A DNA stretch of 64,000 bases. It comes from Desulfobacterales bacterium (GTDB lineage: Bacteria; Desulfobacterota; Desulfobacteria; Desulfobacterales; JAEINQ01). The position numbers and the translations under genes are program-made. Positions 17,332 to 26,060 of this stretch are shown here, one piece after another (the first letter of the stretch is position 1; the number at the start of each line of letters is the position of its first letter). Where the stretch lies: contig JAEINQ010000010.1 in the NCBI GenBank assembly GCA_016342285.1, forward strand, positions 1 through 64,000. Reading direction: 5' to 3'. The notes under the pieces are model-generated. The model saw only the letters and a program-made list of their open reading frames with translations, was not told where the DNA came from and did not search any database.

Positions 17332-18897
17332 TTATGGGATTTCGCCGGCATCCAGGCCCAGCAATCCGCAGTGAAGCGCCTCCTGCAGTTCCGCCTGAGA
17401 GACGGCGGGCCCCCACAACAGCGGCTGCATGCCGCGCCAACGCTCCTGGATGAAATCCGTTAGCTCGTCGACCCCTTCACGGCCTTTGAGCATCCCTTCA
17501 TCGTACATGTGGGCGACCATGCGCAGGCTGCAAAACGACCCCTGGCAAGGCCCCTTGCCCACCCGGGTGCGCTGTCCCATCTCCCGCAGGCCGGGGCGGT
17601 GACCGTTGGTTGTCAACGAGGCGACGATCTCGTTGAACACACTGGTGGGTACCATTTCGCACTCGCAAAGCAACAGATCCGAAGGGTCTTTCTTTTTAAA
17701 CCACATCTTCGGGGTCAGCCCGGGTTCCGTGAACCGGGCCTGGCTGGAAGCGGGTAGGGGCTGCGTGGCAGTCCGACAAGGGGTGGCGTTTCCCAGCCGC
17801 CGACAGACCAGATTGGCGGTTTTTTCCGCCATGAGCCGGTAGGTGGTCAGTTTTCCGCCCGTGATGGTGATAAAGTTGTCCAATCCGTCCGCTTCATGGT
17901 CCAGCAGTGAATAGCCGCGGCTCACGGCCCGGTCATCGGACCCGTTGCCGGACCGCACCAGGGGCCGGACGCCGGCATAGGCACGGATGTACCGGGTGGT
18001 CTCCAGTTGGGGAACCATGGCCCTGCCGTCATCGATCATGGCATCAATTTCGGCGGTGGTCGGTCGGCAGTCATCGGGTGCATCAATGCGCCGGGACGTC
18101 GTGCCGAAGATGGATACCGTTCCCGCCGGGACCAGAATGTCGGCATCCGTGGCTTTGCGAAGCCGGTTGATCACCCGTTTGCCCATGCGCATCTGGCTGA
18201 TAATCAGGCTGCCCTGGGAATAGAGCATGTTGATTTTAGCCCCGGCCATGGCCGCCACCTCACCGGCCCAGGCCCCGGTGGCGTTAACGATCTGATCGGC
18301 ATGAACCAGAATCTCGTTGCCGTTGCGACGGTTCATTAGCCGCACCGACTCAATGCGGCCGATCCGCTTGATAACCCCCGACACTTTGTGATGCAGCAAT
18401 ACAGAGGTCCCCAATGTCGCGGCCTGGGCCAGGTTGTCCAGGGACAGTTTGAACGGATCGACGGTGGCATCTCCCACGGCAAATGCGGCAATGGTGTCCG
18501 GTGACAGGGATGGCTCCATTTCAAGAGCCTCTTCGGGGTCAATCGCCGTGGCGGTGATACCGCTTTGCTCACAGCGGTCGGCAAAATCGGCAATGTAATT
18601 CTCGTCGTCACCTTTGACGGCAACGAAGAGACCACCGGTGTCTTCAACGCACTGGGGCGCCAACCGCTTGATGAGAGCCCCTTCGTTGCAGCACTCCCGG
18701 GCTGCGGCCGGGTCTGAGGCGATATACCGGGCGCCGCTGTGCAGCAGGCCGTGGTTCCCGCCGGAGGCCCCTGCATTGATGTCCTGTTTTTCAACCAGGA
18801 TACAACGGACACCGCGAAGGGCCAGGTCCCGGGCCAGGCCCGTTCCCGTGGCGCCGCCACCGACGATCAACACTTGGGTTGACAAACACTTTTTCAT
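17332..18897 (-). CDS. glpA: anaerobic glycerol-3-phosphate dehydrogenase subunit A
   Basis: Catalytic flavoprotein subunit that oxidises sn-glycerol-3-phosphate. The 521-residue protein has the FAD fold VLIVGGGATGTGLARDLALR (about 9-28), GGNHGLLHSGARY for substrate and flavin contacts, and a C-terminal BFD-type [2Fe-2S] domain with LLCECEMV and GKGPCQGSFC. The domain layout matches E. coli GlpA (542) rather than aerobic GlpD, which lacks the iron-sulfur tail. It is followed 35 bases later by glpB and is divergent from the DeoR-type regulator, with a palindrome between them. Confidence 0.95.
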   Translation of the reverse strand: MKKCLSTQVLIVGGGATGTGLARDLALRGVRCILVEKQDINAGASGGNHGLLHSGARYIASDPAAARECCNEGALIKRLAPQCVEDTGGLFVAVKGDDENYIADFADRCEQSGITATAIDPEEALEMEPSLSPDTIAAFAVGDATVDPFKLSLDNLAQAATLGTSVLLHHKVSGVIKRIGRIESVRLMNRRNGNEILVHADQIVNATGAWAGEVAAMAGAKINMLYSQGSLIISQMRMGKRVINRLRKATDADILVPAGTVSIFGTTSRRIDAPDDCRPTTAEIDAMIDDGRAMVPQLETTRYIRAYAGVRPLVRSGNGSDDRAVSRGYSLLDHEADGLDNFITITGGKLTTYRLMAEKTANLVCRRLGNATPCRTATQPLPASSQARFTEPGLTPKMWFKKKDPSDLLLCECEMVPTSVFNEIVASLTTNGHRPGLREMGQRTRVGKGPCQGSFCSLRMVAHMYDEGMLKGREGVDELTDFIQERWRGMQPLLWGPAVSQAELQEALHCGLLGLDAGEIP

Positions 18898-18990
18898 TTT
18901 GCCCTTGACACCGCGTGTCCCTGTGGCCCCGGCACACTGATAACGGGGTTTTCACTTGAGAAAAAACACCGCAAATGGTAGAGGTTCTGA

Positions 18991-19013
18991 TCATATTCAG
19001 TGGCTGAATATGA
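18991..19013. promoter_or_regulatory. palindromic operator candidate between glpA and glpR
   Basis: TCATATTCAG-tgg-CTGAATATGA is a perfect 10+10 inverted repeat in the 214-base divergent spacer. It lies about 95 bases from each start and could be bound by the adjacent DeoR-family regulator or by another factor. Near 19063, AAATGTTCGTTT also resembles one half of the E. coli GlpR operator. Which one is used cannot be told from sequence. Confidence 0.5.
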
Positions 19014-19111
19014 CGATTATAGGGGTAGAAATAGCATGCCGCTGAACGGTTGTCATCCTAAAATGTTCGTTTAAAACCATTTTTTGCTAAAAGGTTCTTA
19101 AGCGAAAAGAA

Positions 19112-19957
19112 GTGGCCCGGATGGAAGGCGGCTTAAATGGAAAAAACAACAACAAATTCGATGGAATGCCGATGAATGCCGAAAAGAGCCAAAAGGTGGC
19201 ACCGGTCCGAAAGCGCCATGAAAAAATCAGAAAAATGGTTCAAGCCCAAGGCTTTGTGACCATTGAAACCCTGGCCCGAACCTTCTCGGTGACACCCCAG
19301 ACCATTCGCAGGGACATCAATACGCTCAGCGACAAGGGCTTCCTGGCCCGTTACCATGGCGGCGCCGCCGCTCCCACATCCACGGAAAATGTAGCCTATA
19401 AGGAACGTAAGGTTCTCTGTTTCAGCGAAAAACAGAAAATCGCCCGGTTGCTGGCCCAGCATATTCCGGACAATGCCTCACTGTTTGTCAATATCGGCAC
19501 CACCACCGAGGCCGTTGCCCATGCCTTGTGCAACCACAAGCGCCTGCGGGTGATCACCAACAACCTGAACGTGGCCTCTATCATGAGCGCAAACGAAAAT
19601 TTCGAAGTCATTGTGACCGGCGGACTGGTCCGCAACCGCGACCAGGGCATCATCGGTGAGGCCGCGATCGATTTTATCCGCCAGTTCAAGGTGGACTACG
19701 GCATCATCGGCATCAGCGGCATTGATCTGGACGGGACCCTGCTGGACTTCGACTACCGTGAGGTCCGGGCCGCCCGGGCCATCATCGACAATTCACGCAA
19801 GGTATTCCTGGCGGCCGACCACACCAAATTCGGTCGAAACGCCATGGTCCGGCTCGGCAACATCGCGGAGATCGACAGTCTGTTCACGGACCATCGGCTG
19901 CCGTCCGGTTTGGCCGAAATCATTGCCGCATCCGAGGTCGAACTTCACGTTGCCTGA
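19112..19957 (+). CDS. glpR: DeoR-family regulator, probable glycerol-3-phosphate repressor
   Basis: A 281-residue DeoR-family transcription factor. The N-terminal helix-turn-helix (FVTIETLARTFSVTPQTIRR, about residues 50-69, then GFLARYHGGA) matches GlpR closely. The effector domain has the sugar-phosphate site NIGTTTEAVAHAL and a C-terminal AADHTKFGR. Position opposite glpA makes a G3P-responsive repressor of the glp genes the natural inference. The true start is uncertain: GTG 19112 is the longest, but ATGs at 19121, 19166 and 19172 are possible and would still leave the DNA-binding domain intact. Confidence 0.85.
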   Translation: MARMEGGLNGKNNNKFDGMPMNAEKSQKVAPVRKRHEKIRKMVQAQGFVTIETLARTFSVTPQTIRRDINTLSDKGFLARYHGGAAAPTSTENVAYKERKVLCFSEKQKIARLLAQHIPDNASLFVNIGTTTEAVAHALCNHKRLRVITNNLNVASIMSANENFEVIVTGGLVRNRDQGIIGEAAIDFIRQFKVDYGIIGISGIDLDGTLLDFDYREVRAARAIIDNSRKVFLAADHTKFGRNAMVRLGNIAEIDSLFTDHRLPSGLAEIIAASEVELHVA

Positions 19958-20110
19958 TGCCGATGCCCTGAACCGTTATATTTTCGGTTACGAAAACGAA
20001 AAAGGATTACCTTCCGGGAAGCATGGGCCAGGATTACCGTTTGACTTTGGTAACGGCCTTGGTTAAGTACCGCCCAACCATAGAACGAACAGGACAGGAA
20101 AGGACAACCC

Positions 20111-20920
20111 ATGAGCGACGCAGACAAGACCGCCTGTATCTCGCCGGTCCGGCTGGACATAGATAGCCAATTTCAATTCCGTTGCCACCCGGGTGTCGGC
20201 TGCTTTACCAAATGCTGCCGGGGTATCAACATCATCCTCACCCCTTACGACGTCATTCGACTCAAGAACCGGGTGGGGCTTTCCTCCGAGGAATTCCTGG
20301 CGGTTTACACCCGCCCTGAAATCATGGAAAAGACCGACCTGCCGGTGGTCACCTTAAAGCTCCTGGATGACGACCAGGAGTCTTGTCCCTTTGTCCGGGA
20401 TGAGGGGTGCATCGTCTATGAGGACCGGCCCACCACCTGCCGGTACTACCCCCTGGGCGTGGCCAGCATGGTTCATAAGGAAGGGGCTGACGACAAAGGG
20501 TTCTATTTCTTTGTCAATGAACCCCACTGCCTCGGATTTGAAGAGGACTGCCAGTGGACCGTGGCCCAGTGGCGAAAGGACCAGGGGGTGGACATTCACG
20601 ACGAGATCAACGCCGAGTGGACCGATCTGGTCGTGCATAAGCGGTCTTTTCCCGCCAACATCAAGCTCACCGAACAGGCCAAACAGATGTTTTTTATGGC
20701 GAGTTACAACATCGACAAGTTCAGGGAGTTTGTTTTCGGTTCATCCTTCCTGACGCGGTACGAGGTGGATGAGGAAACGGTGGAGCGAATCCGGGACGAT
20801 GAGGTGGAACTGCTCAAGTTCGGCCTCAAGTGGCTCAAGGGGGTCCTGTTCAAGGTGCCCGACGAAGAAAAGATTCGCGTTCGGGATACGGCTGCACCCA
20901 AGGCCGATCCCGGAGATTAA
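20111..20920 (+). CDS. YkgJ-family cysteine-cluster protein
   Basis: A 269-residue cytoplasmic protein of the YkgJ (CxxCxxCC, PF03692) family, thought to bind zinc or an iron-sulfur cluster; the function is unknown. The cysteine pattern is split: GCFTKCCRGINIILTPYDV (about 31-49), then SCPFVRDEGCIVYEDRPTTC (about 95-114) followed by RYYPLG. The C-terminal 100 residues are charged and helical. AAAGGACAACCC leads into the ATG. It is a single-gene unit ending in a strong terminator at 20943-20975. Confidence 0.85.
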   Translation: MSDADKTACISPVRLDIDSQFQFRCHPGVGCFTKCCRGINIILTPYDVIRLKNRVGLSSEEFLAVYTRPEIMEKTDLPVVTLKLLDDDQESCPFVRDEGCIVYEDRPTTCRYYPLGVASMVHKEGADDKGFYFFVNEPHCLGFEEDCQWTVAQWRKDQGVDIHDEINAEWTDLVVHKRSFPANIKLTEQAKQMFFMASYNIDKFREFVFGSSFLTRYEVDEETVERIRDDEVELLKFGLKWLKGVLFKVPDEEKIRVRDTAAPKADPGD

Positions 20921-20942
20921 AACCAAAGTCAGCCGAAACAAA

Positions 20943-20975
20943 TGAGGCCGCATTCCCTTTCTGGGTGCGGCCTCA
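20943..20975 (+). terminator. intrinsic terminator after the YkgJ-family gene
   Basis: TGAGGCCGCA (20943-20952) pairs perfectly with TGCGGCCTCA (20966-20975) around a loop with further partial pairing, followed by CGTTATTTTCATGTTT. It is well placed 22 bases after the stop codon. Confidence 0.8.
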
Positions 20976-21066
20976 CGTTATTTTCATGTTTATAATTACG
21001 GAAACCAGAAGTAAGCCCTCCACCCTCAGAGCGGGTGACCTCAGGAGGCCCTCCCCTGGCGGGCTT

Positions 21067-21192
21067 AATGTCCAATATACAATTCTCAATGTTCAAGGAA
21101 GGAAGACTGCTATTTTAGCCTTTTAAAAAAATGGTAGAGCGTAGCGATTCCACACTTGAGCATTGGAAATTGAGTATTGGATATTGGACATT
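21067..21192. repeat. long imperfect inverted repeat
   Basis: The arm 21067-21096 (AATGTCCAATATACAATTCT and on) is the approximate reverse complement of 21156-21192 (TTGAGCATTGGAAATTGAGT and on), with 59 bases between. The arms consist of short CAATAT/TCAA units. With the terminator at 20943 and a CCACTTGAAGTGG palindrome near 21238 this is all I see in the 346-base gap 20921-21266. Confidence 0.55.
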
Positions 21193-21266
21193 CACGGTAG
21201 CCGTTTTCGGCGGGACGGTAGAACCTCTTCCGGTCCACCACTTGAAGTGGTGGTTTAATGCCAGCA

Positions 21267-22301
21267 TTAATACCCCTCGTAACAAAGTCCCGTCAGCACG
21301 GACGGGTCTTCCAGCCGGGCCGCGATGTCCACGTTAAAAAAGTCTGCGACCGGCGCGAGGATCTCGGGATTGTCCGCCTGAACCTGGCGAAGGGCCGAAA
21401 GGACCACGTCGAGCCCCTTTTTCGTCATTTTGCCCAGGGGCCTTCGACACCCGCCGGACGGCATGCCGAGAATGGTCATCATCGCCTTCAATGCCAGGGG
21501 GTTTCGGGCCCGGCAGGCCACCTCGCCGCTGGGGGTCTGCTCCGTGGTTTTGACGGTGACCAGGCCGAACAGGGGCGAAAGGGCCGACTTGAGAATACGC
21601 GCCTCTTCCGGTTTTCCATCGGCGATCAGCCGGACCATTTCCGCCACCGCTGCCGGGGCCACGTTGGTCATGACCGAGATGACGCCGGCGGCCCGGATCC
21701 GGGGATCGGTCATCATGTCGTAGGTCAGCGCGTCGTCGCCGGAAAGAATGACAAAATCCGGGCCACAGCAGACCCGGGTGCGGCGCATGTTGTCGAGGCT
21801 ACCCGTGGCCTCCTTGACCGTATTGATGTTGGGGCAGGTTTTGGCCGCAATGGCCAGGTCCTCGGCAAGGAGCTGTGCCCCTGTCCTTCCGGGAATGACG
21901 TAGGGGATCACACTGAGACTGGGAACCGCACGGGCCACCGGCTCGACGTATTCCCTTCGAATTTCCAGACTGCTCGGCCCGTTGTAGTAAGGGTCCACCA
22001 ACAGCACGGCATCCACCCCGACCTCGGCGGCATGTCTTGAGGCGGCCAGGGCCTCGTGAGTGTTGTTGCTGCCGGTGCCGGCGATGCACAGGCATTTGCC
22101 CCGGGTCTTGCCGGCAACGGTTTCGATGACGCGGTTGTGTTCTTTCCAGGTCAGGGTCGGGCTTTCGCCGGTGGTTCCCACGGCCAGAATACCGGTGATA
22201 CCACCGGCGAGCTGGAATTGTACGAGTCTTTCGAGACTCTCGTAATCGACCCCGTCGGCGGTAAACGGTGTGGCCAGCGCGGTGTAACATCCTGTTTTCA
22301 T
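21267..22301 (-). CDS. dapA: DapA-family (dihydrodipicolinate synthase/N-acetylneuraminate lyase) protein
   Basis: A class I aldolase-type TIM barrel, 344 residues. The residues of 4-hydroxy-tetrahydrodipicolinate synthase are present: VGTTGESPTL (T43, T44), Y134 and R139 in PYVIPGRTG, and Schiff-base lysine K163 in TVKEATG, so condensation of pyruvate with aspartate semialdehyde for lysine synthesis is likely. The protein is about 50 residues longer than E. coli DapA, with an added tail after LGKMTKKGLDVV ending in PSVLTGLCYEGY. ATG 22301 is preceded by GGGAGA; a longer frame from 22421 runs into spacer sequence. Another aldolase specificity in the family cannot be excluded. Confidence 0.85.
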   Translation of the reverse strand: MKTGCYTALATPFTADGVDYESLERLVQFQLAGGITGILAVGTTGESPTLTWKEHNRVIETVAGKTRGKCLCIAGTGSNNTHEALAASRHAAEVGVDAVLLVDPYYNGPSSLEIRREYVEPVARAVPSLSVIPYVIPGRTGAQLLAEDLAIAAKTCPNINTVKEATGSLDNMRRTRVCCGPDFVILSGDDALTYDMMTDPRIRAAGVISVMTNVAPAAVAEMVRLIADGKPEEARILKSALSPLFGLVTVKTTEQTPSGEVACRARNPLALKAMMTILGMPSGGCRRPLGKMTKKGLDVVLSALRQVQADNPEILAPVADFFNVDIAARLEDPSVLTGLCYEGY

Positions 22302-22491
22302 GTCGTCTCCCATGTCGGTTGGTGCGTTGATCGTGATGGGCGCAAGCCCGTGCGACGGGCTCAAAAAACCGTAGAAAAACAAACGGTTTATGTCAAGGAA
22401 AAAGCGCCCGGCGCCCGACACTCGTCCGAAAGGGGGGGCTTTTTTCTTGACAATGCGGCTTGGGACGTAATATCTGACTCATTTTTACATA

Positions 22492-22529
22492 GTACCCAGC
22501 CACGAATTGCATATTTCGTGGATGGGTAC
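22492..22529. repeat. hairpin repeat family C, copy 2
   Basis: GTACCCAGCCACGAA - ttgcatat - TTCGTGGATGGGTAC, nearly perfect 15-base arms, ends 23 bases before the ATG of the TPR gene. A TTGACA at 22447 lies upstream, so the hairpin may be in that gene's leader. Confidence 0.65.
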
Positions 22530-22552
22530 CTAACGAGAAAGGAATCAATGCC

Positions 22553-23173
22553 ATGACCATCGCCAAAAACGTCGATGAATATATCGCTAAGCAGCGGGAG
22601 GCTGTTGCTTCTAATCCCGAATGCGGAAACGCCCACTACAATCTGGCCATCGGTATGCTGGGTCGCGGCGAATTCAAGGAAGCCGAAGCGGAACTAAACG
22701 AGGCGGTCTCCTGCAGCCCCACCCTGGCTGAAGCCTTTGTGCAACTGGGCGGCCTGTGCCTGAGACGGGGCGACCTGGAAGGGTGCATGCTATACAACAA
22801 GCGGGCGGTTCAGTCCCGGGCCGGGTTTGCCGAGGGTTGGGGCAATATCGGCTTTGTCCAACTCCAGATGGGCGATGCCGACGAAGCGGTTCGCGCCCTG
22901 AAAAAGGCCATCGCCTACAACGCCAATTTTGTCCAGGCGTATACCACCCTGGGAAACGCCTATCTGATTCAGGGGTTGGTGCACGAAAGCATCGAGGCGA
23001 ACCTGAAGGCCCTGGAGATCGAGCCGGATTTTGCCGTCGCCCATAACAACCTGGCCATCAGCTATATGGAACAGGGTGATTTTGTTCGCGCGGTGGAGCA
23101 CGGCGACCGGGCCAGGGCGTTGGGTTTCGAGGTGGCGCCCGAAATTCTCAAGGAACTGGAAGCCCACCGGTAA
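22553..23173 (+). CDS. tetratricopeptide repeat protein
   Basis: A 206-residue soluble protein made almost wholly of about five TPR units: ECGNAHYNLAIGMLGRGEFK (about 23-42), AEAFVQLGGLCLRRGD, AEGWGNIGFVQLQMGDADEA, VQAYTTLGNAYLIQGLV and FAVAHNNLAISYMEQGDF. TPRs form protein-binding superhelices; there is no signal peptide, so a cytoplasmic scaffold is expected. The partner is unknown. It is followed 87 bases later by an unrecognised protein and then by dsrAB in the same direction, which hints at a link to sulfite reduction that is not shown by sequence. Confidence 0.85.
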   Translation: MTIAKNVDEYIAKQREAVASNPECGNAHYNLAIGMLGRGEFKEAEAELNEAVSCSPTLAEAFVQLGGLCLRRGDLEGCMLYNKRAVQSRAGFAEGWGNIGFVQLQMGDADEAVRALKKAIAYNANFVQAYTTLGNAYLIQGLVHESIEANLKALEIEPDFAVAHNNLAISYMEQGDFVRAVEHGDRARALGFEVAPEILKELEAHR

Positions 23174-23260
23174 CGCGTTGTTTTAAAGATGAAAAACAAC
23201 TGCCCAGACCCGGTCGTGCCGGGTCCGGGCTTGATTTTCACCCCTTTTCCGTCGTGAGCC

Positions 23261-24436
23261 ATGCCCCGCCTACCGACCATTGCCTGCTTTCTGGCGGACA
23301 CCAACCATCCCGTTCTTCCCGACTCGCCCCTGTGGGTCCAGCCCCTGCCCGCGGACCGTCACGGTGCCACCCATGACGATTTCCGTTACGGCGACTATTT
23401 TTGTGCGGTCTCAGCGTTTTTGCGACAGGACGGATGCCGCCGTCTTGCCGAAGTGGCGACCGAAGCCCTGCAACGACCGGTCCGGCCCCAAGCGATCGAC
23501 CACATGGACATCTTTCTGGAAAAACACGGGGCCTGCTACCATCCGTCCCGGGTCAGAATCGATTGTTCGGGCGCCCCGGCCTCCCTGGTGGTCAACGCCG
23601 CTGTCTCTGCCGCGGGACGGGCCATCATCGAGGGCGAGTACCGCTGCCTTCGACACCTGGGGCGGTCGGCCGACGGTGGTGGCTTCACCCCCAGGGTGTA
23701 CGTCATGGATCGCATCGACATGGGGGGCGGCAGAGCCCTTCCCCTGTTTCTGGGGCAGTGGTTCGACGGGTTCAATGAATTCCACCTCTCCCGGGTCCCG
23801 GCCGGTGGTCGGGTCCGGATGACGGTATGGGACCCGGTGCAGGGGCCGTTTTACCTGGACCCGGAGACGACCCGGCGGCTTTACCGGGAGGCGGCTCGAA
23901 TCCTCACCACCTTGTACGACATGGAGAGTACCGCGCAGGTTCGTGACTGGCAACATGCCGCGGGCGATTTCGTGGTCCGTCTGGACCCGGACGGGCGGCC
24001 GGCGTTGCGTTTGATTACCGTTAGAAACTATGCCTCCATGATGGAGACGGCCGACACCGGTGCCCAGGCCATGGTGGAGGGGTTGCTTCTCTTTGTGCTG
24101 GACACCACCCTCCGCATGCGCCTGGACCGCCTCGACGGCGTGGGCGAGACCGTCTGGGCCGACGAGACCGCTCTGGCCGGCACCCTGGCCGGGATTTTCG
24201 ACGCCCTGGCCGCCAAGGAGCGGGTTGGGGATCTTCCCGAGCGGTTTGCCGCAGGCTTTTTTCGGTATCTGGCCGATTACCCGGAGCCGGAACTGCACGA
24301 GTTGGTGGACCGGCTGGTGGACGGCTATTCGAAAGGGGCTTCGGACCGGACGCTGGCGAGGATGCATACGCCCCATCACATGGCCGGCATTCACCGATGC
24401 GTGGCCGACGGTTTGGAGAACGGAGAATACCGGTAA
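23261..24436 (+). CDS. conserved-looking protein of unknown function upstream of dsrA
   Basis: A 391-residue soluble protein that I do not recognise. No membrane segment or signal peptide is seen. Blocks that look conserved include HGACYHPSRVRI, LPLFLGQWFDGFNEFHLSRV, DWQHAAGDFVVRLDPDG and LRLITVRNYASMM. The H..AGDFVV block faintly recalls the catalytic loop of kinase-fold proteins, but the usual kinase motifs are not evident. Third-codon G/C use matches the neighbours, so it is a resident gene. It sits between the TPR gene and the dsr promoter; a role in sulfite reductase expression or assembly is only a guess from position. Confidence 0.8.
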   Translation: MPRLPTIACFLADTNHPVLPDSPLWVQPLPADRHGATHDDFRYGDYFCAVSAFLRQDGCRRLAEVATEALQRPVRPQAIDHMDIFLEKHGACYHPSRVRIDCSGAPASLVVNAAVSAAGRAIIEGEYRCLRHLGRSADGGGFTPRVYVMDRIDMGGGRALPLFLGQWFDGFNEFHLSRVPAGGRVRMTVWDPVQGPFYLDPETTRRLYREAARILTTLYDMESTAQVRDWQHAAGDFVVRLDPDGRPALRLITVRNYASMMETADTGAQAMVEGLLLFVLDTTLRMRLDRLDGVGETVWADETALAGTLAGIFDALAAKERVGDLPERFAAGFFRYLADYPEPELHELVDRLVDGYSKGASDRTLARMHTPHHMAGIHRCVADGLENGEYR

Positions 24437-24734
24437 AAGCCACAAGATAGAGGTGTTTCGGGTTGACCAGCCACAAAATAGCTGAGCCTTGAGGCCTTCG
24501 CGCGTTCGAGCCCGCGCCGGCCCCTGCAAATCCATGATTTTTATTGACAAGTTCCGACAATGATTCTATATCTGGCCCTTGCAGTTTCAGGAACCGCCAT
24601 CACAAGCAAAGTGCTGATATTTACCACTTAAACGATTCAAACCCATCTTGGAAGGAGGTGACCTTTCGGCCCGTTTCGGGGAACGTTTTAATTTAGGCAA
24701 GGTGAATTCTTTCTAATCTAATGGAGGTAAGACA
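24437..24734 (+). promoter_or_regulatory. dsr promoter and leader region
   Basis: A sigma-70-like promoter is visible: -35 TTGACA (24544-24549), 17-base spacer, -10 TATATC (24567-24572). Transcription from it would leave a leader of about 155 bases before dsrA. The leader contains AAGGAGGTGA (24652-24661), which matches the complement of the 16S 3' end perfectly although no start codon follows, and then the real dsrA ribosome site GGAGG at about 24722. This is consistent with strong constitutive expression of dsrAB; the leader may be regulatory. Confidence 0.55.
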
Positions 24735-26048
24735 ATGGCAAAACATGCAACCCCCTTGTTGGACCAACTTGAAAGCGGACCGTGGCCAAGTTTCGTGTCC
24801 GATCTGAAGCAGGAGGCGGCTTCAAGGGCCAAGAATGAAAACAATGTTGAATTTCAGGTGGCCCAGGACTGTGTTGATGACCTCCTCGGCGTTCTGGAGC
24901 TCTCCTACAAGCATGGCCGGACCCACTGGAAACACGGCGGCATCGTCGGCGTTTTCGGTTACGGCGGCGGCGTCATCGGCCGTTACTGCGACCAGCCGGA
25001 ACTGTTTCCGGGCGTGGCCCACTTCCACACCATGCGGGTCAATCAGCCCGCCGGTAAGTTTTACTCCACCGAATTCCTCAAGAACCTGTGCGACCTGTGG
25101 GAGTTCCGCGGCTCCGGAATCACCAACATGCACGGTTCCACCGGCGATATCATCTTCATCGGTACCCAGACCAACCAGCTCGAAGAGATTTTCTATACGC
25201 TGACCCACAAATTCAATCAGGATCTGGGCGGCTCCGGCTCCAACCTGCGGACCCCGTCCGACTGCGTGGGCCAGGCCCGCTGCGAATACGCCTGCTACGA
25301 CACCCAGGCAATCTGCCACGCCCTGACCAATGAATACCAGGACGAGCTGCATCGTCCGGCCTTCCCCTATAAGTTCAAGTTCAAGTTCGACGGCTGCCCC
25401 AACTGCTGCGTGGCCTCCATCGCCCGTTCGGACATGGCCTTTGTCGGCACCTGGAGAGACGACATCAAAATCGATCAGGAAGCGGTCCAGGCGTATATCG
25501 GCGGCGAACTGCCCTCCAACGGCGGCGCCCATTCCGGCCGCGACTGGGGCCCGTTTGACATTGAAAAGGAAGTCATCGGTCTGTGCCCCACCAACTGCAT
25601 GTGGATGGAAGACGGCAAGCTGAAGATCGACACCAAGGAATGCACCCGCTGCATGCACTGCATCAACGTCATGCCCCGTGCCCTGAGAATTGGTGATGAC
25701 CGCGGATGCTCCATCCTGGTCGGCGCCAAGGCCCCCATTCTCGACGGCGCCCAGATGGGCTCCCTGCTGATTCCCTTTATCAAAGTCGAGGAACCCTACG
25801 ACGATATCAAGGAAGTCATCGAAGGCATCTGGGACTGGTGGATGGAAGAAGGCAAGAACCGCGAACGCCTCGGCGAGCTGCTCAAGCGTCAGGGATTCCA
25901 GCGATGTCTGGAAGCGGTCGGCATTGAGGCCATGCCCCAGCACGTTCAGGAGCCGCGCCACAATCCGTACATCTTCTGGAAAGAAGAAGAAGTCGAAGGC
26001 GGTTGGGAGCGAGACGTCAACGAATTCAGAAAACACCATCTGAGATAA
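24735..26048 (+). CDS. dsrA: dissimilatory sulfite reductase alpha subunit
   Basis: Alpha subunit of the cytoplasmic alpha2beta2 siroheme enzyme that reduces sulfite in the last stage of sulfate respiration. The 437-residue protein keeps the siroheme-coupled [4Fe-4S] ligands C177, C183, C221 and C225 (CVGQARC and GCPNCC) and the ferredoxin-type cluster C284, C303, C306, C309 (CTRCMHC). The numbering coincides with that of Desulfovibrio enzymes. THWKHGG at 63-69 is the conserved N-terminal block. ATG 24735 has GGAGG upstream, and dsrB follows after 12 bases. The full set of ligands and the presence of dsrD point to the reductive type. Confidence 0.99.
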   Translation: MAKHATPLLDQLESGPWPSFVSDLKQEAASRAKNENNVEFQVAQDCVDDLLGVLELSYKHGRTHWKHGGIVGVFGYGGGVIGRYCDQPELFPGVAHFHTMRVNQPAGKFYSTEFLKNLCDLWEFRGSGITNMHGSTGDIIFIGTQTNQLEEIFYTLTHKFNQDLGGSGSNLRTPSDCVGQARCEYACYDTQAICHALTNEYQDELHRPAFPYKFKFKFDGCPNCCVASIARSDMAFVGTWRDDIKIDQEAVQAYIGGELPSNGGAHSGRDWGPFDIEKEVIGLCPTNCMWMEDGKLKIDTKECTRCMHCINVMPRALRIGDDRGCSILVGAKAPILDGAQMGSLLIPFIKVEEPYDDIKEVIEGIWDWWMEEGKNRERLGELLKRQGFQRCLEAVGIEAMPQHVQEPRHNPYIFWKEEEVEGGWERDVNEFRKHHLR

Positions 26049-26060
26049 GGGGGAACGATC

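Noticed and set aside
24560-24631. 23-codon frame after the dsr -10 element
   Set aside because: It overlaps the promoter and would start near or before the transcription start, with no ribosome site.
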